Assembly: GCF_024199905.1 (NCBI RefSeq)
Contig: NZ_JANAFB010000033.1
Coordinates: forward strand, 1 to 34,145
Source: Rothia santali
GTDB lineage: Bacteria > Actinomycetota > Actinomycetes > Actinomycetales > Micrococcaceae
Length of the DNA stretch: 34,145 bases
Reading direction: 5' to 3'
Under the pieces are notes generated by a model, which worked only from the letters and a program-made list of their open reading frames with translations, had not been told where the DNA came from and did not search any database. The position numbers were made by a program, and so were the translations under genes. Shown piece after piece: positions 32,774 through 34,145 of this stretch (the first letter of the stretch is position 1; the number at the start of each line of letters is the position of its first letter).

Positions 32774-34145
32774 ATGAAGATGTCAGATCCGGCCACGCTG
32801 AAGGCGAGTTCGGCACGGCCCGCGAAGAAGAAGCGCTGGTATACATCGCTGTTCTTCCAGATCCTGGTCGCCATCGTGGCGGGCGTACTGATCGGCCACT
32901 ATTGGTCCGACCTCGGTGCTGACCTCCGTCCTCTCGGTGACGGCTTCATCCGGCTCATCAAGATGATCATCGCACCGCTGATCTTCCTCGTGATCGTCAC
33001 GGGCATCGCGGCGGTCGGCGACGTCAAGGCGGTCGGTCGCGTGGGCGTCAAGGCCCTCGTCTACTTCACCGCCGCGACCCTGTTCGCGCTGGTCTTCGGC
33101 CTCATCGTGGCCAACGTCGTCCAGCCGGGCGCGGGTCTGAACATCGACCCGAACTCGCTGTCCTCGGACGCGCTGGACGCGAAGACCGCGGGTGCCGAGA
33201 CCCCCGACGGCGTCGGCGGCTTCCTCCTCGAGGTCATCCCCGAGAGCGTGATCGGGGCCTTCGCCTCCAACACGCTGCTCCAGGTGCTGTTCTTCTCCGT
33301 GTTCTTCGGCGCGGCCATCGTGGTCATCGGCCAGGAGCGCTGCAAGCCGATCCTGAACATCATGGAGACCCTCCTCGAGCTGATCTTCAAGATCATGTCC
33401 TGGATCATGCGCCTCGCCCCGCTGGGCGCGTTCGGCGCCATGGCCTTCATCATCGGCCAGTACGGGATCGAGACGCTCGGCACCTACGCGATGCTGATCC
33501 TGGCCTGCTACGGCGCGGCCGTCCTGTTCATCGGCGTCCTCTTCGTCGTCGCCTGGTCCTTCGCCCGGGTCCCGCTGTGGAGCTTCATCAAGTACTGCCG
33601 CGAGGAGTTCCTCCTGGCGCTGGGCACCGCCTCGACCGAGGCCGTGATGCCCCGCATCATGGGCAAGCTCTCCAACGCGGGCTGCTCGCGAGCCACCACC
33701 GGCCTGGTCGTCCCGACCGGCTACTCCTTCAACCTCGACGGCGCGGCGATCTACCTCTCGATCGCCCTGCTGTTCCTGGCCCAGGCCTTCGGGCACGACC
33801 TGTCCCTCGGCCAGCAGCTGGCCGCCCTGGGCATCCTGCTCCTGACCTCGAAGGGCATGGCCGGCGTGCCGGGCTCCTCGTTCCTGGCCCTCTCGGCCAC
33901 GGCCGCCGCGCTCGGGATCTTCCCGGTCGCCGGCGTGGCGCTGCTGCTCGGCGCCGACCGCCTCATGGACTCCATGCGCGTCGTCGTGAACCTGCTGGGC
34001 AACTGCGTGGCGACCTTCGTGGTGGCCAAGTGGGAGAAGCAGTTCGACCGTGACGTGATGCTCCGGGCCTTCGCCGGCGAGTACACCAACGAGGACTCCG
34101 CTATCCTGCTCGGCAAGGAGGACGAGTACCGCGAGCAGGAGCGCA
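32774..34145 (+). CDS. dctA: C4-dicarboxylate:cation symporter DctA, cut by the window end
   Basis: 457 residues are seen before the window ends without a stop codon. The protein is of the DAACS family, with eight helices and two re-entrant loops. Signature elements are present: the Ser/Thr-rich loop LGTASTEAVMPRIMGKL, TGYSFNLDGAAIYLS (the NxDG segment), SKGMAGVPGSSFLAL in the second re-entrant loop, and NLLGNCVATFVVAKWE. It should import succinate, fumarate or malate with Na+ or H+. The ATG at 32774 is chosen for GAGAGG nine bases upstream. The last visible residues form the charged C-terminal tail, so only a few residues are missing. The divergent CoA transferase may be co-regulated. Confidence 0.9.
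   Translation, partial: MKMSDPATLKASSARPAKKKRWYTSLFFQILVAIVAGVLIGHYWSDLGADLRPLGDGFIRLIKMIIAPLIFLVIVTGIAAVGDVKAVGRVGVKALVYFTAATLFALVFGLIVANVVQPGAGLNIDPNSLSSDALDAKTAGAETPDGVGGFLLEVIPESVIGAFASNTLLQVLFFSVFFGAAIVVIGQERCKPILNIMETLLELIFKIMSWIMRLAPLGAFGAMAFIIGQYGIETLGTYAMLILACYGAAVLFIGVLFVVAWSFARVPLWSFIKYCREEFLLALGTASTEAVMPRIMGKLSNAGCSRATTGLVVPTGYSFNLDGAAIYLSIALLFLAQAFGHDLSLGQQLAALGILLLTSKGMAGVPGSSFLALSATAAALGIFPVAGVALLLGADRLMDSMRVVVNLLGNCVATFVVAKWEKQFDRDVMLRAFAGEYTNEDSAILLGKEDEYREQER

Overview
The window is very GC-rich, with G/C in most third codon positions, 4-nt ATGA/GTGA gene overlaps, candidate leaderless starts and genes typical of high-GC Gram-positives. It looks like an actinobacterium, most probably Micrococcales; no rRNA or marker gene is present to place it more finely. 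The layout is chromosomal: no transposase, integrase, phage gene, tRNA, rRNA or CRISPR array was found.

Left part (1-12060): a small membrane protein, an acyl-CoA thioesterase, a spacer with eleven perfect GCCGAA copies, a CNNM/CorC-type membrane protein, an APC permease and a BCCT transporter. Next comes a compact SipW-type locus (6038-8482): an ER-type Ser/His signal peptidase with three small secreted proteins that carry alternate-type signal sequences. It is followed by an orphan OmpR-type regulator that lacks the phospho-acceptor Asp, an RraA protein and a lipoprotein class B penicillin-binding protein of the MecA/PbpLipo type.

Middle part (12073-22605): a minus-strand array of coupled genes, read from 21424 downward: pxpA-, pxpB- and pxpC-like genes, an MHS permease, a short-chain dehydrogenase, an RraA-fold aldolase, a PLP aminotransferase and a biotin carboxylase/biotinyl-carrier fusion, perhaps extending to SRPBCC and RidA genes. 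A LacI-family regulator is divergent, with a shared operator-like region. The Pxp proteins depart from the family in conserved motifs. The biotin carboxylase has no acyl-CoA carboxyltransferase beside it, but PxpB and PxpC are homologous to the carboxyltransferase half of urea carboxylase. I read this as a candidate biotin-dependent lactam/amide-opening pathway feeding transamination and aldol cleavage. It is the most interesting system in the window.

Right part (22626-34145): a broken zinc-type quinone oxidoreductase, an MHS permease, and an ABC-F gene with a predicted leaderless leader peptide containing MRLR (the macrolide-arrest motif of ErmDL) and two mutually exclusive hairpins. Then come a TRIC-type channel, a second leaderless upstream ORF with strong hairpins ahead of another MHS permease, an aldo/keto reductase, a CaiB-like CoA transferase with unusual domain order, and a right-truncated dctA. 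Three genes (biotin carboxylase, quinone oxidoreductase, ABC-F) carry frameshifts in GC-rich runs, which may be assembly errors or real decay.
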